64,000 bases of DNA from Pseudomonas asgharzadehiana (GTDB lineage Bacteria; Pseudomonadota; Gammaproteobacteria; Pseudomonadales; Pseudomonadaceae), in the NCBI RefSeq assembly GCF_019139815.1, contig NZ_CP077079.1, positions 2,170,001 through 2,234,000 of the forward strand, given 5' to 3'. The translations under genes were made by a program, and so were the position numbers. Under the pieces are notes generated by a model. It saw only the letters and a program-made list of their open reading frames with translations, was not told the origin of the DNA and ran no database searches. Of this stretch, positions 1-9,130 are shown in pieces (position 1 is the first letter of the stretch; each line of letters opens with the position of its first letter).

Positions 1-2274
1 GCTGCTCTGGGCATTTACGCCGGTGCCCACGCTCCATTTCGACAGCGCGCCGTCGAGCTGGTAATCGCCCCACAGGCGTAGCATGTGGCGCGGCACATAC
101 GTGTTGGAAACACCGCCTTCTTTCGCCACGTCGATGGTATTCAGCGCCTTGGTCTGCGTGTAGGTGTAGCCGCCGAACAGTTGCAGGCGCTCAAGTACCT
201 CACCGCTGATTTCGGCCTCCACGCCTTGGGCGCGCACTTTGCCTTTATCGGTGTAGCAAAAGCCATCGACGGATGTCGCGCATTGGGCGATGTAGTCCGA
301 TTCGGCGCCGTTTTTTTCCACGGCACGGAATAGCGCCAGGGAGCCGTTGAGGCGCCCGTCGTACCATTCGCCCTTGATGCCCAGCTCGTAGTTATCGCCG
401 ATTTTCGGCTTGAGCGCGGCGCCGTCGACGGTAGCGTAGGAGCTTTGCGGTTGGAAGATATCGGCATAGCTGGCGTACACCGACAGGTGTTCGTCAAGGT
501 CGTAGATCAGCGCCGCGAACGGCGTGACTTCGCCGGTTTCCCGAGTACGCGCATCCTGTACCGCCCATTCTCCCCAGGCCAGGTTGTTGGACGTGCGCCG
601 ATTCTCGTACCAGCTTACGCGGCTACCCACGATCAGCATCAACGGTTCGGCCAGGCGCAGGCGCAAGGTGGCGTAGGTGCCGTATTGGGTGGCGGTTTCC
701 TTCACCGTACCGCCGCGATACATGTTTGGCCAGAAGGTACTGTCGGCCGGTTCCGTGAAGTGATGGTCAGGTTGGTAGATGCTCTGGCGCGAAGGCAGGC
801 TCTGGATCGCATACATGTCGTCCTGCGTACCCCGGCTGCCGTTGGCGCCAAGGATCAGTTCGTGCTCCAGGCCGAAGGCTTCGAACTTGCCGTCAAGGTA
901 GGCGTCAAGGCCGAAGTCTTTGTGATCGTAGTCCATCAGCGCGGCATAGGAGCCGGCCGTGGGCGCCGGGTTGCCATAGTTGATGGTGCCTTCGCTGGCG
1001 GCATATTTGGTGTCTTGCAGGTTGCGGCTGTGGACTGCCGATACCTTGAGTTTCCAGTCGTCGTTGAACGCGTGGGTCAGGTCGGCAAAAAACGTGGTGC
1101 GCTGACTCTGCCAATCGTTCCAGGCTTGGCCCAGGCACGTGGAGCGACTGAGCTTGGCGCTTTTGCCGTCGGCGTAGCGCGGCAGGCCGCCCCAGCAGGG
1201 GGTGGCATCGACGTCTTCGTAGCTGGCGCCGACGCCCAGCGTGGTGTCGGGGCTCAGGTCGATATCCAGCGCGCCGTAGAATGCCCGGTCCTGGCGCTTG
1301 GCAATATCCATGTAAGAGCCGCGAGTCTGCTGGCTGACGGCCGCACGGCCACGCACGGTGCCGCTGTCATTCAACGGGCCGCCGGTGTCGACCTCGGTGC
1401 GGTAGTTGTCCCAGGTGCCGGCGGACAGCGACAGGCTGGTAGTGGGCTTGGCCTGGGGCCGCTTGCGCACGAAGTTCACCGCGCCGCTGGCGGTACCCGC
1501 GCCCTTGAGCATCCCGGCCGCGCCTTTGAGCACTTCCACGCGGTCGTAGATCGCCATGTTGGCGCTGAAGCTATCGGCCTGTACGAAGTCCTTGCCCATG
1601 TCCAGCGGTACGCCGTCGTACTGGTACTGGCCGAGCATCTTGAAACCACGGGAATAGAAATATTTGCCGCCCATAGGCGATTCATAAGTGGTGATCCCCG
1701 GCGTGCGTTCCATGATGTCGTCGATGGTGGTGAGGTGCTGGTCGTCCATCAATTGGCGGGTCAACACACTGACCGATTGCGGTGTTTCCCGCAGGCTATG
1801 CTGGCCTTTGCCGATGGTCACTGCGCCCGTGGTGTAGGAACCGGTGCCATCGGTGGTGGCGCCGAGACGCTCGCCAGTGACCATTGTGGCGCCCAGGTTG
1901 AGGGCGCCGCTGTCCGCCACCTGCGGCAACAGCAACCAGGTGCTGTTGCTCTGGCGCTGGGCTTGCAGCCCTTGGCCGCGTAACAATTGGCCGAGTGCCT
2001 GCTCGCGGTCGAAGCTGCCGCGCAGGCCTGGGCTGGTCTTGCCGGCGATGCTGGTGGCGTCGTACGACAGGCTGATGCCCGCCTGGCGCGCGAACTGGTC
2101 CAGCGCACCGGCGAGCGAGCCGGCGGCGATGCTCCAGTCGCGGGCCTGGGTATCACTGCTCGCGGTGTCGGCCATCACGGCCAACGGCGCGGCGCCGCCG
2201 CCCAGGCAGGCGCCGAGCAAGGCGGCCTGCACCGCGCGCTTGAGGGAGGAACGTTGGGAGGGGAACGCTTGCAT
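1..2274 (-). CDS. TonB-dependent ferri-siderophore receptor (3' end outside window)
   Basis: Outer-membrane receptor for a ferric siderophore. About 758 residues are visible from ATG at 2274; the reading frame is still open at base 1, so the last strands of the barrel lie outside the window. A signal peptide ends near a VMA-DTA site. It is followed by a secretin/TonB N-terminal (STN) signalling domain (about residues 45-115), a plug with the TPQSVSVLTRQLMDD and LKGAAGMLKG type motifs, and a long barrel. The STN domain and the upstream FecR and ECF sigma genes on the same strand indicate a cell-surface signalling receptor of the FpvA/FoxA type. Aromatic and polar barrel motifs fit an uptake receptor for a hydroxamate or pyoverdine-like ligand, but the ligand cannot be read from the sequence. 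Confidence 0.93.
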   Translation of the reverse strand, partial: MQAFPSQRSSLKRAVQAALLGACLGGGAAPLAVMADTASSDTQARDWSIAAGSLAGALDQFARQAGISLSYDATSIAGKTSPGLRGSFDREQALGQLLRGQGLQAQRQSNSTWLLLPQVADSGALNLGATMVTGERLGATTDGTGSYTTGAVTIGKGQHSLRETPQSVSVLTRQLMDDQHLTTIDDIMERTPGITTYESPMGGKYFYSRGFKMLGQYQYDGVPLDMGKDFVQADSFSANMAIYDRVEVLKGAAGMLKGAGTASGAVNFVRKRPQAKPTTSLSLSAGTWDNYRTEVDTGGPLNDSGTVRGRAAVSQQTRGSYMDIAKRQDRAFYGALDIDLSPDTTLGVGASYEDVDATPCWGGLPRYADGKSAKLSRSTCLGQAWNDWQSQRTTFFADLTHAFNDDWKLKVSAVHSRNLQDTKYAASEGTINYGNPAPTAGSYAALMDYDHKDFGLDAYLDGKFEAFGLEHELILGANGSRGTQDDMYAIQSLPSRQSIYQPDHHFTEPADSTFWPNMYRGGTVKETATQYGTYATLRLRLAEPLMLIVGSRVSWYENRRTSNNLAWGEWAVQDARTRETGEVTPFAALIYDLDEHLSVYASYADIFQPQSSYATVDGAALKPKIGDNYELGIKGEWYDGRLNGSLALFRAVEKNGAESDYIAQCATSVDGFCYTDKGKVRAQGVEAEISGEVLERLQLFGGYTYTQTKALNTIDVAKEGGVSNTYVPRHMLRLWGDYQLDGALSKWSVGTGVNAQSS

Positions 2275-2379
2275 GACCGCGGGATGCTCCTGAAGGAAGT
2301 GAACAGAACCGGCCTGTTGATCGGCCTTTCCTTACAGGTCGAGTGGAGATGCGAATTCACCTCATTTATTTTTAGCGTT

Positions 2380-3330
2380 TTATACGCGGGCCGAAACGGT
2401 CACCCAATATCGGCTGCGGAAGGTGACATCGACCTTGAGCGATTGCGCCACCAGGATCAGCACTTGATCGGTGTCGTCCAATTGGTATGTACCCGATACG
2501 CGCAGGCCGGCCACTGCTTCACTGCAGCGCAGCAAGCCATTTCGATAACGGCCCAGCTCAGCAAGAAAGTCATCCAGGCGCATATTCTGGGCGCTGATCA
2601 CGCCATCGCTCCAGGCCCAGGGGTCAAGGCCGTTGGCGATGGGAGGGCGGATGCCGTTGCGGTCGAACACCACTTGTTCGCCAGGGTTGATCACCTGCCG
2701 CGCGCTGGCGCCATGGCTGTCGGCAAACAGCGTCACGCTGCCCTGTTGCACGGCGAGCAGCGTGCCCTGGTCGTCTTCGCGCACCAGCAAACGCGTGTCG
2801 AGGGCGCGCAGGTGGCCATCGCGGGTGCTGACCCAGAACGGCCGGCTGTCGGCGGCGGTGTCCACGCGTATTTCCCCCTGACGCAACTGCACCAGGCGCC
2901 GCTCTTGATTGAACGCTGTATCAATGGCGCTCGCGCTGTTGAGCTGGACACTGCTGCCATCGTCCAATGCCACCCAGCGTCGTTCGCCGGTAGCGGTGCG
3001 GTAATCGGCCATCAAGGCCGGCAACGGTGTGTAGTCGCGACCGAGCCAGGTCAACCCCGCCGCACCGGCCACCAGCCCCAGCAGTTTCAAGCCTTCACGG
3101 CGGCTGATGCGTTGGCGCGCACCACGCAGGGCGTGGCGCCCGACCTGCGCCGGCAGTTGCTTGAAATCATCATTCATCGTCGCCACACGTTGCCACACCT
3201 GCTGGTGTTCGGCGCTGGTGTGCAGCCAACGCTCGAACGCAGCGGTGCTGGCGTCGTCGGCGACGTTGAAGCGCAGCCTGATCATCCACTCGATAGCCTG
3301 GTCGAGCAGGCGCGGGTCACAGTTCGGCAT
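2380..3330 (-). CDS. FecR-family anti-sigma factor / transmembrane sensor
   Basis: Protein of 316 residues. The N-terminal cytoplasmic part carries the DUF4880-like AFERWLHTSAEHQQVW region that binds the sigma factor. A single membrane segment lies near residues 80-95, and a periplasmic FecR domain follows (TGERRWVALDDGSSVQLN, then a VQLRQGEIRVDTA-type strand). It would relay occupancy of the downstream receptor to the ECF sigma factor. The start overlaps the end of the sigma gene by 14 bases, so the two are translationally coupled. The receptor starts about 105 bases downstream on the same strand. The ATG at 3330 is the only reasonable start. Confidence 0.92.
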   Translation of the reverse strand: MPNCDPRLLDQAIEWMIRLRFNVADDASTAAFERWLHTSAEHQQVWQRVATMNDDFKQLPAQVGRHALRGARQRISRREGLKLLGLVAGAAGLTWLGRDYTPLPALMADYRTATGERRWVALDDGSSVQLNSASAIDTAFNQERRLVQLRQGEIRVDTAADSRPFWVSTRDGHLRALDTRLLVREDDQGTLLAVQQGSVTLFADSHGASARQVINPGEQVVFDRNGIRPPIANGLDPWAWSDGVISAQNMRLDDFLAELGRYRNGLLRCSEAVAGLRVSGTYQLDDTDQVLILVAQSLKVDVTFRSRYWVTVSARV

Positions 3331-3832
3331 AGCGCAACCGATAGCAGGCGTGCAACGCCTTGGACAGGTCGCGCTCCACGGTGGCCTTGGACACGCCCAG
3401 CCGCGCGGCGATCTGTGCGCAGGTCAAACCGTCCAGTTGCGCCAGCAGGAACGCCTCGCGCGCACGTGGCTTGAGCTGGTCGAGCAGGCGGTCGATACGT
3501 TCCAGGCTGTCGAGAATCAGCCACCGGGTTTCTTCCGACGGCACGTCGACTTCAGGGAAATGCGCGAGGCTTTCAAGGTAGGCGCGCTCCAGTTCACGGC
3601 GCCGGTAGTGGTCGATCATCAAGCTGCGCGCGATGCTGCTCAGGTACGCACGTGGCTGCTGCAAGGTCTGCTGCTTGCGCGCCTTGAGCAGGCGCACGAA
3701 GGTTTCCTGAGCCAGGTCGGCGGCATGTTCCCGGCAACCGGTGCGGCGGTTCAGCCAGCCGCGCAGCCAGGAATGATGGGCATGGTACAGCTGACCGATG
3801 GCGGCATGGTCCAGTGGGTGATCGCTCGACAT
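3317..3832 (-). CDS. ECF sigma factor, FecI/FpvI type
   Basis: RNA polymerase sigma-70 family ECF factor of 171 residues. Region 2 (AADLAQETFVRLLKARK and YLSSIARSLMIDHYRRR) and region 4 (LDGLTCAQIAARLGVSKATVERDLSKAL) are both complete. ATG at 3832 is chosen over ATG at 3838 because the AGGA just upstream has normal spacing only to the inner ATG. It should direct transcription of the adjacent siderophore receptor when FecR releases it. A Fur-box-like sequence lies just upstream, so iron-repressed expression is expected. Confidence 0.92.
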   Translation of the reverse strand: MSSDHPLDHAAIGQLYHAHHSWLRGWLNRRTGCREHAADLAQETFVRLLKARKQQTLQQPRAYLSSIARSLMIDHYRRRELERAYLESLAHFPEVDVPSEETRWLILDSLERIDRLLDQLKPRAREAFLLAQLDGLTCAQIAARLGVSKATVERDLSKALHACYRLRYAEL

Positions 3833-3859
3833 GGGCATCCTGGCGCAGCAGTTTTAATT

Positions 3860-3878
3860 GATAATGTTTCGCATTCTA
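3860..3878 (-). promoter_or_regulatory. Fur-box-like operator upstream of the ECF sigma gene
   Basis: The plus strand reads GATAATGTTTCGCATTCTA, which agrees with the 19-base Fur consensus at 13 positions and keeps the GATAATG and CATT half-site cores. It sits 28 bases upstream of the sigma-factor start, where Fur sites regulate pyoverdine-type sigma genes. Iron repression is inferred from the match and the gene context. Confidence 0.6.
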
Positions 3879-4006
3879 TGCGCGGTGGATGGCAATGGGC
3901 AATCGCTGGCGCAGGCATTTGCGGTGGGCAATGTATCCAGCACAATTTTTTGTTTGATGCCTGCCCGCGCAGTAATCTGCGGGTTTTCCCGGACGAGTGT
4001 TTGAGC

Positions 4007-4636
4007 ATGATCGACCTTGCGACCCTGGCGGTTTTTTCCGGTGCGGTGTTTCTGCTGTTGTTATCGCCGGGGCCGAATATGGCCTTTGTGATCAGCCATG
4101 GTGTGACCCACGGCTGGCGAGGCGGGGTGGCGTCGGCCTTGGGTATCGGTGTGGCGGACCTGCTGCTGACGGCATTGACTGCCACCGGGGTAACGGCGCT
4201 GGTCGCCAGTTGGCCACCCTCGTTTGATGTCATCCGGTATGCCGGGGTGATCTACCTGCTGTGGCTGGTGTTCAAGACGTTGCAGAAAAGCCCGGGCCTG
4301 GACACGGCTCGCGTCAGCCTCATACCGCTGGGCCGGGTATGCTGGCAGGCCATGTTCAACAGTTTGCTCAACCCCAAGGCGTTACTGTTTTTTGTGGTGT
4401 TCCTGCCACAGTTTGTCAGGCCCGAGGCAGGCCCCATCGCCACGCAACTGATGCTGCTTGGCGGCGTGTTGACCTTGATCGCCGTTGTGTTTCATGCACT
4501 GTTGGGGGTTTTTGGCGGGGCGCTCAGCCGGCTTTTTGCGCGGCGTTCAAAGAGCGCACGGCTTCAGCAATGGGGCCTGGCGACCGTGCTGATGCTACTG
4601 GCCGTGCGCTTGGCCGTGATGTCCCGTCCCAATTGA
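4007..4636 (+). CDS. LysE/RhtB-family amino-acid exporter
   Basis: Inner-membrane translocator of 209 residues with about six hydrophobic segments. The family signature LLLLSPGPNMAFVISHG sits at residues 17-33 and a LLNPKALLFFVVFLPQF motif in the middle. Members export amino acids such as homoserine, threonine or lysine, or related metabolites; the substrate here is unknown. The start is the ATG that opens the signature-bearing N-terminus; the same frame is open far upstream but that stretch has no coding character. It diverges from the ECF sigma gene. No cognate regulator lies next to it. Confidence 0.9.
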   Translation: MIDLATLAVFSGAVFLLLLSPGPNMAFVISHGVTHGWRGGVASALGIGVADLLLTALTATGVTALVASWPPSFDVIRYAGVIYLLWLVFKTLQKSPGLDTARVSLIPLGRVCWQAMFNSLLNPKALLFFVVFLPQFVRPEAGPIATQLMLLGGVLTLIAVVFHALLGVFGGALSRLFARRSKSARLQQWGLATVLMLLAVRLAVMSRPN

Positions 4637-4640
4637 TATA

Positions 4641-4660
4641 GGCGAGCAGGCGTGCTCGCC
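4641..4660. repeat. REP-like GC hairpin
   Basis: GGCGAGC and GCTCGCC arms separated by six bases sit between the convergent LysE and isonitrile hydratase genes. There is no T-tract, so it looks more like one of the short palindromes common in fluorescens-group intergenic regions than an intrinsic terminator. Similar cores recur at 44470 and 49099. Confidence 0.45.
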
Positions 4661-4689
4661 ATCAGTCTTGAGATCGCCAGGGAGTGGGC

Positions 4690-5370
4690 TCACCCTAACC
4701 GCGCAGCCGCCCGCGCCGTGATCTCACCGCGCACCCTGCGCGATTCCACCGTGCGTTTCTTCGCTTCTTCCAGCACATGCGCCGGTGCCGTGTGCGGGCT
4801 GCCGGCATCGAACGGCGGCGCCGGCGCATATTCGATCTGCAACTGCACCAATTGCGCCGCCGCTTCGCTGTACAACTCTGCCGCCAGGACCAGCGCAAAA
4901 TCGATACCTGCGGTGATGCCGCCACCGGTAAACAGGTTACCGTCGCGCACCACGCGCTCCTGCACCGGGATGGCGCCGAGCGGGGCGAGCATGTCGTGGT
5001 AGGCCCAGTGGGTGGTGGCCTTGCGACCGCGCAGCAAACCCGCCGCGCCGAGGACCAGCGAACCGGTGCACACCGACGTCACGTAGCGCGCGGTCTGCGC
5101 CTGTGCCTTGAGGAAGTCTAGCGTGTGCGGGTCTTCCATCAACGCGCCGACGCCTGCGCCGCCTGGCACGCAGAGCACATCCAGACCCGGGCATTCGGCA
5201 TACGTCGTGGTCGGGGTGAACGCCAACCCGGTGCTGGAAACGACCGGCGCGAGGTCTTTCCACACCAAGTGAAGTTTCACATCCGGCAGCGAGCCCAGTA
5301 CGTCATAGGGGCCGGTCAGGTCCAGTTGCTGGATGCCGGGAAACACTACAAAGCCGATCTGCAAGGTCAT
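4690..5370 (-). CDS. inhA: Isonitrile hydratase (DJ-1/PfpI superfamily)
   Basis: Protein of 226 residues with the DJ-1/PfpI fold: VVFPGIQQLDLTGPYDVL near the N-terminus, CVPGGAGVGALM at about residue 67, and the nucleophile elbow TSVCTGSLVLGAAGLL with Cys101. Cys101 is the position of the catalytic cysteine in characterised Pseudomonas isonitrile hydratase, which converts isonitriles to N-formamides. The ATG at 5370 has a GGAGC ribosome site; the TTG just before it is less likely. It diverges from a GlxA-type regulator of the same superfamily, which probably controls it. The substrate is inferred from family resemblance only. Confidence 0.85.
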   Translation of the reverse strand: MTLQIGFVVFPGIQQLDLTGPYDVLGSLPDVKLHLVWKDLAPVVSSTGLAFTPTTTYAECPGLDVLCVPGGAGVGALMEDPHTLDFLKAQAQTARYVTSVCTGSLVLGAAGLLRGRKATTHWAYHDMLAPLGAIPVQERVVRDGNLFTGGGITAGIDFALVLAAELYSEAAAQLVQLQIEYAPAPPFDAGSPHTAPAHVLEEAKKRTVESRRVRGEITARAAARLG

Positions 5371-5460
5371 CAATGCTGCTCCGATAAAGGGGTGGACGGC
5401 TTCACTCTAGAGGCCTAGGCTTTGGCGAATACGCCATTGGACCCACAAATCACGCCAATC

Positions 5461-6429
5461 ATGCCCAGAATCGTCCATGTCCTCGCTTTTGATAACGCCC
5501 AAGTGCTTGATGTGACCGGGCCGTTGCAGGTCTTCGCCTGCGCCAACGACTTGGCCCGGCAGCGCAACTTGCCGTTGCCGTACGCCGTCTCGGTGATTGC
5601 CGCGCAAACCGAACCGGTGATGACTTCCGCCGGGCTGGCGTTGGTCGCCGAGCCGCTGCCCGCCGCCGAGGCGCCTTGCGACACGCTGGTGATCGCTGGC
5701 GGCTGGGGGGTATACGGCGCCGCCGAAGACCTCGCGCTGGTCGACTGGGTACGCGAAAAAGCCCGGCACACCCGGCGCATGACGTCGGTGTGTACGGGCG
5801 CGTTTCTGCTGGCCGCCAGCGGCGTGCTCGACGGTTGCCGCGTGGCCACCCACTGGACGCGCTGCGAAGAGTTGGCGCGCAAGTTTCCCGCGCTGACGGT
5901 CGAGCCCAACCCGATCTTTATCCGGCAGGGCGCCGTGTGGACCTCCGCCGGTGTGACCGCCGGCATCGACCTGTGCCTGGCCCTGGTGGAAGAAGACCTC
6001 GGCGGCGCGGTCGCGCTGGAGGTGGCGCGGCACCTGGTAGTGTTTCTCAAGCGCCCTGGCGGGCAGTCGCAGTTCAGCGTCACGCTGTCCCTGCAAAAAA
6101 GCGACAGCCGCTTTGCCGAACTCCATGCATGGATGGCCGAAAACCTCACCCTGGACCTGAACATCGCAACCCTGGCCGCCCAGGTCGGCATGAGTGAGCG
6201 CAGTTTTGTGCGCCATTACCGCGCCGAGACCGGTCAGACCCCGGCGCGTGCCGTCGAGCTGATCCGCGTCGAAACGGCTCGTCGACAACTGGCCGACAGC
6301 AACGCGTCAATCAAGCGCATCGCCGTGCAATGCGGTTTTGGCTGCGAAGAAACACTGCGCCGCAGTTTCCTGCGGGCCTTGTCGGTGACGCCCCAGGCTT
6401 ATCGCGAACGCTTTTCGCCGGTGTCGTAG
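5461..6429 (+). CDS. GlxA-family transcriptional regulator (DJ-1/PfpI domain plus AraC HTH)
   Basis: The N-terminal DJ-1/PfpI-like sensor domain (about residues 1-190, with MTSVCTGAFLLAASGVLDG) is followed by a C-terminal AraC/XylS double helix-turn-helix. The AraC part includes ERSFVRHYRAETGQTPARAVE and IAVQCGFGCEETLRRSF motifs. Such proteins bind DNA and sense small nitrogenous ligands. The gene is divergent from the isonitrile hydratase, so it is a good candidate regulator of that gene. ATG at 5461 is preferred because homology begins there; an in-frame TTG at 5422 is an alternative. Its 3' end overlaps the convergent hydrolase gene by 31 bases. Confidence 0.88.
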   Translation: MPRIVHVLAFDNAQVLDVTGPLQVFACANDLARQRNLPLPYAVSVIAAQTEPVMTSAGLALVAEPLPAAEAPCDTLVIAGGWGVYGAAEDLALVDWVREKARHTRRMTSVCTGAFLLAASGVLDGCRVATHWTRCEELARKFPALTVEPNPIFIRQGAVWTSAGVTAGIDLCLALVEEDLGGAVALEVARHLVVFLKRPGGQSQFSVTLSLQKSDSRFAELHAWMAENLTLDLNIATLAAQVGMSERSFVRHYRAETGQTPARAVELIRVETARRQLADSNASIKRIAVQCGFGCEETLRRSFLRALSVTPQAYRERFSPVS

Positions 6430-7316
6430 GCAAGCAGCTCCAGCAGCGCGTCGAGGGTGGCTTGCGGCGCTTCCTGCGGGATATTGTGGCCCACGCCGGG
6501 CAGCACCCGGCGCCGGTAAAAGCCGCTGAAAAGCCCTACATCCTCGTCCTGTTGCGACGGCGGGCCCACGCCGTCATCTGCGCCGAACAAGGCAATGCTC
6601 GGCACCGAAATCGGCGGTTGTTCTGCGAGTTTCTCTTCGATGAACGCCAGCGCCGGGTCGCCGGGTGCGTACATGAAACGGTGGCGGTAAGAGTGAATCA
6701 CCACCTCGACAAAATCCGGGTTGTCGAACGAAGGCGCGGTCTGGTCATACAGCAGCGGTCCCTCGGCCCAGGAGGGCGACCACAACGACCACAACAGCTT
6801 GCACAGCGCGCGCCGGTTGGCGGTCAAACCGTCCACGCCACGCGGGGTGTGGAAGTAGTATTGGTACCACAACCGATGTTCCGTCTCCGGCGGCCGCGGC
6901 TTGAGCGACTTGGCAATGTCCTGAATGTTGTAGCCATCCCCCGTCACCAAGCCGCGCACGCGTTCCGGCCATAGCGCGGCAACGATACACGCGGCGCGCC
7001 CGCCCCAGTCGTAGCCGGCCAACGTCGCTTGCGTGATGGCCAACTCATCCATGAAGTCCAGCAGATCCTTGGCCAGCGCCGCCTGTTGTCCGGAGCGCAT
7101 CACCCGGTCATCGATAAACCGCGTGGGTCCATACCCGCGCAGGTAGGGCACCAGCACCCGGTAGCCGCGCTCGCCAAGCACGGGCGCGATCGCGTCGTAG
7201 CTGCGAGGGTCGTAGGGAAAACCATGCAGCAGGATCACCGGTTCACCGTCGTCAGGCCCGTGGGTCTCGTAGGCGATGTCGAGCATGCGGGTTCGTACGT
7301 TTTTCAGGGTTGCCAC
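6399..7316 (-). CDS. Alpha/beta hydrolase, epoxide hydrolase / haloalkane dehalogenase type
   Basis: Alpha/beta hydrolase of about 305 residues. It has the oxyanion HGFPYDP motif (about residue 31), the nucleophile elbow GYDWGG with Asp103 instead of Ser, a cap region rich in Trp and Tyr, and a late GVGHNIPQEAP carrying the catalytic His. An Asp nucleophile points to epoxide hydrolase or dehalogenase chemistry rather than esterase. The GTG at 7316 is selected because GGGGAG lies upstream at good spacing; an in-frame ATG at 7286 lacks a ribosome site. It overlaps the end of the GH15 gene by 13 bases, so the two are coupled. Confidence 0.85.
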   Translation of the reverse strand: MATLKNVRTRMLDIAYETHGPDDGEPVILLHGFPYDPRSYDAIAPVLGERGYRVLVPYLRGYGPTRFIDDRVMRSGQQAALAKDLLDFMDELAITQATLAGYDWGGRAACIVAALWPERVRGLVTGDGYNIQDIAKSLKPRPPETEHRLWYQYYFHTPRGVDGLTANRRALCKLLWSLWSPSWAEGPLLYDQTAPSFDNPDFVEVVIHSYRHRFMYAPGDPALAFIEEKLAEQPPISVPSIALFGADDGVGPPSQQDEDVGLFSGFYRRRVLPGVGHNIPQEAPQATLDALLELLAYDTGEKRSR

Positions 7317-9130
7317 ACGGTTTTCTCCCCACTCAATTTGCGATCCAGAAACGTTGCCGCACTGATCAACGCCAGATGACTCAACGCTTGCGGCGTATTG
7401 CCCAAATGCCGCGCCTGGCTGTCGAACTCTTCGGCATACAACCCCAATGGGTTGGCATAGCGCAACAGCTGCTCGAACTCCAGATGAGCTTTCTCCACCT
7501 GCCCGGCGCGGGCCAGGCATTCGACGTACCAGAACGAGCACGCGGCGAATGCACCTTCGGTGCCTTGCAGGCCGTCGATCTGGCTGTCGTCGTTACGGTA
7601 TCGGTACACCATGCCGTCGCGCACCAGGCTTTTCTGAATCGCCTCCAGCGTGCTCAACCAGCGCGGGTCGGTGGCCGCGACGAAGCGCACCAGCGGCATC
7701 AGCAACATCGAACCGTCGAGTGCGGTGCCGCCGATATGCTGCACAAAATGCCCGCGTTCTTCGTTCCAGAAGTTGCTCCAGATGTCAGCGTAGATCGCTT
7801 GACGGGTCTGGTCCCACCGCGCGAACGGCGCCGGCAGTGAGCGCTTGGACGCCAGGCGGATCGCGCGGTCAAGTGCCACCCAGCACATCAGCCGCGAGTG
7901 CAGGAAGTGATGCTGCTCGCCCCGCATTTCCCAGATGCCCACGTCCTGCTGGTTCCAGATTTCGCAGACCTGGTCGACGACTTCCACCACGTGCTTCCAG
8001 CCCTCATGGGAAATGGCCTCGCCGTACTTGTTGACCAAGTACACCGCGTCCATCAACTCGCCATAAATATCCAGCTGGATCTGGTCGACCGCCTCGTTGC
8101 CGATGCGCACCGGCCTGGCGCCCCCGTGACCGCTGAGGTGCTCCAGGTGTATTTCGGGCAGCTCCCGACGGCCGTCGATACCGTAGAGGATGTTGATCTT
8201 GAGCGGTTGGCCGCGGCAGTCGCTGACCCGGCCCCTGAGCCAGCGCATATACGCATTGGCCTCGTCGACAAAGCCCAGGCGCATAAAGGCGTAGACGGTA
8301 AACGAGGCGTCGCGGATCCAGGTATAGCGGTAGTCCCAGTTGCGTTCGCCGCCGGGTGATTCGGGCAGGCTGAACGTCGCCGCAGCGATGATCGCGCCGT
8401 GCTTGCGCGAGGTCAGCAGCTTGAGCGCCAGGGCCGAACGGTTGACCATTTCACGCCAGCGCCCGCGGTAGTTCGATTGGGCGATCCAGGCGCGCCAGAA
8501 CTTCAATGTGTGGGCCAGCGCCAGGTCGGTGCAGCGGCTGTCGACCCGGCCATCGTCCTGGCCGCCGAGAACAAACGCGGCGTCTTCTTCCTGGCCCAGG
8601 GTAAAGCGGGCCACGGCGGCGTTATCCTCGATCCGCAGCGGCTGGCTGCTGGACAAGCGCAAGCCGGGCTGGCCCTCGGCGTTGAAGCACACCGCGGCGT
8701 GATCGAGGCTGGCGTGGGTGGCCGCGCGTGCATAGTCATGGCACACGGCGCAGCGCAGGTGAAAATGGGCCGTGCCGCTGACCACGCGCACCCGCCGAAT
8801 CAGCAGGGGCAGGTCGTCGACGTCTTCGCTGATGGCCAACAGGTCGGTGATTTCCACCACGGCCTCATCGCTCAGCCAGCGGGTTTGCAGCACGTTGGTG
8901 TCGGGTAGGTAGATTTGCTCGCGGCGGGCGTTGGGCAGGTCCGGAGTCAGCTGGAAAATGCCCGCGTCCGGGGTGTCGAGCAGCGCGCAAAAGATCGACG
9001 GGCTGTCGAATTCCGGCCAGCAGAAAAAGTCGATGCTGCCTGTATCGTTGACCAGCGCGGCGCTGCGCATGTCGCCGATGATGCCGTGAGCGTCGATGGC
9101 ACTTTGGGGTTCGTTCTTCAACTCAACCAT
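7304..9130 (-). CDS. Glycoside hydrolase family 15 protein
   Basis: Protein of 608 residues resembling cytoplasmic GH15 glucoamylase/trehalase-like enzymes. The N-terminal beta-sandwich begins IGDMRSAALVNDTGSIDFFCW. The (alpha/alpha)6 barrel carries GGERNWDYRYTWIRDASF, and the late GTEGAFAACSFWYVE holds the expected second catalytic acid. Members hydrolyse alpha-glucosidic bonds in trehalose, maltose or glucans; the substrate is not determined. The gene is the middle of an SDR / GH15 / hydrolase operon with overlapping ends. ATG at 9130 is used; an in-frame GTG two codons upstream is possible. Confidence 0.9.
   Translation of the reverse strand: MVELKNEPQSAIDAHGIIGDMRSAALVNDTGSIDFFCWPEFDSPSIFCALLDTPDAGIFQLTPDLPNARREQIYLPDTNVLQTRWLSDEAVVEITDLLAISEDVDDLPLLIRRVRVVSGTAHFHLRCAVCHDYARAATHASLDHAAVCFNAEGQPGLRLSSSQPLRIEDNAAVARFTLGQEEDAAFVLGGQDDGRVDSRCTDLALAHTLKFWRAWIAQSNYRGRWREMVNRSALALKLLTSRKHGAIIAAATFSLPESPGGERNWDYRYTWIRDASFTVYAFMRLGFVDEANAYMRWLRGRVSDCRGQPLKINILYGIDGRRELPEIHLEHLSGHGGARPVRIGNEAVDQIQLDIYGELMDAVYLVNKYGEAISHEGWKHVVEVVDQVCEIWNQQDVGIWEMRGEQHHFLHSRLMCWVALDRAIRLASKRSLPAPFARWDQTRQAIYADIWSNFWNEERGHFVQHIGGTALDGSMLLMPLVRFVAATDPRWLSTLEAIQKSLVRDGMVYRYRNDDSQIDGLQGTEGAFAACSFWYVECLARAGQVEKAHLEFEQLLRYANPLGLYAEEFDSQARHLGNTPQALSHLALISAATFLDRKLSGEKTVWQP

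Noticed and set aside
445..1983. 512-residue plus-strand open frame
   Set aside because: It is antisense to the siderophore receptor, whose translation is clearly protein-like with family motifs. The plus-strand product has no recognisable motif and is a GC-driven shadow.
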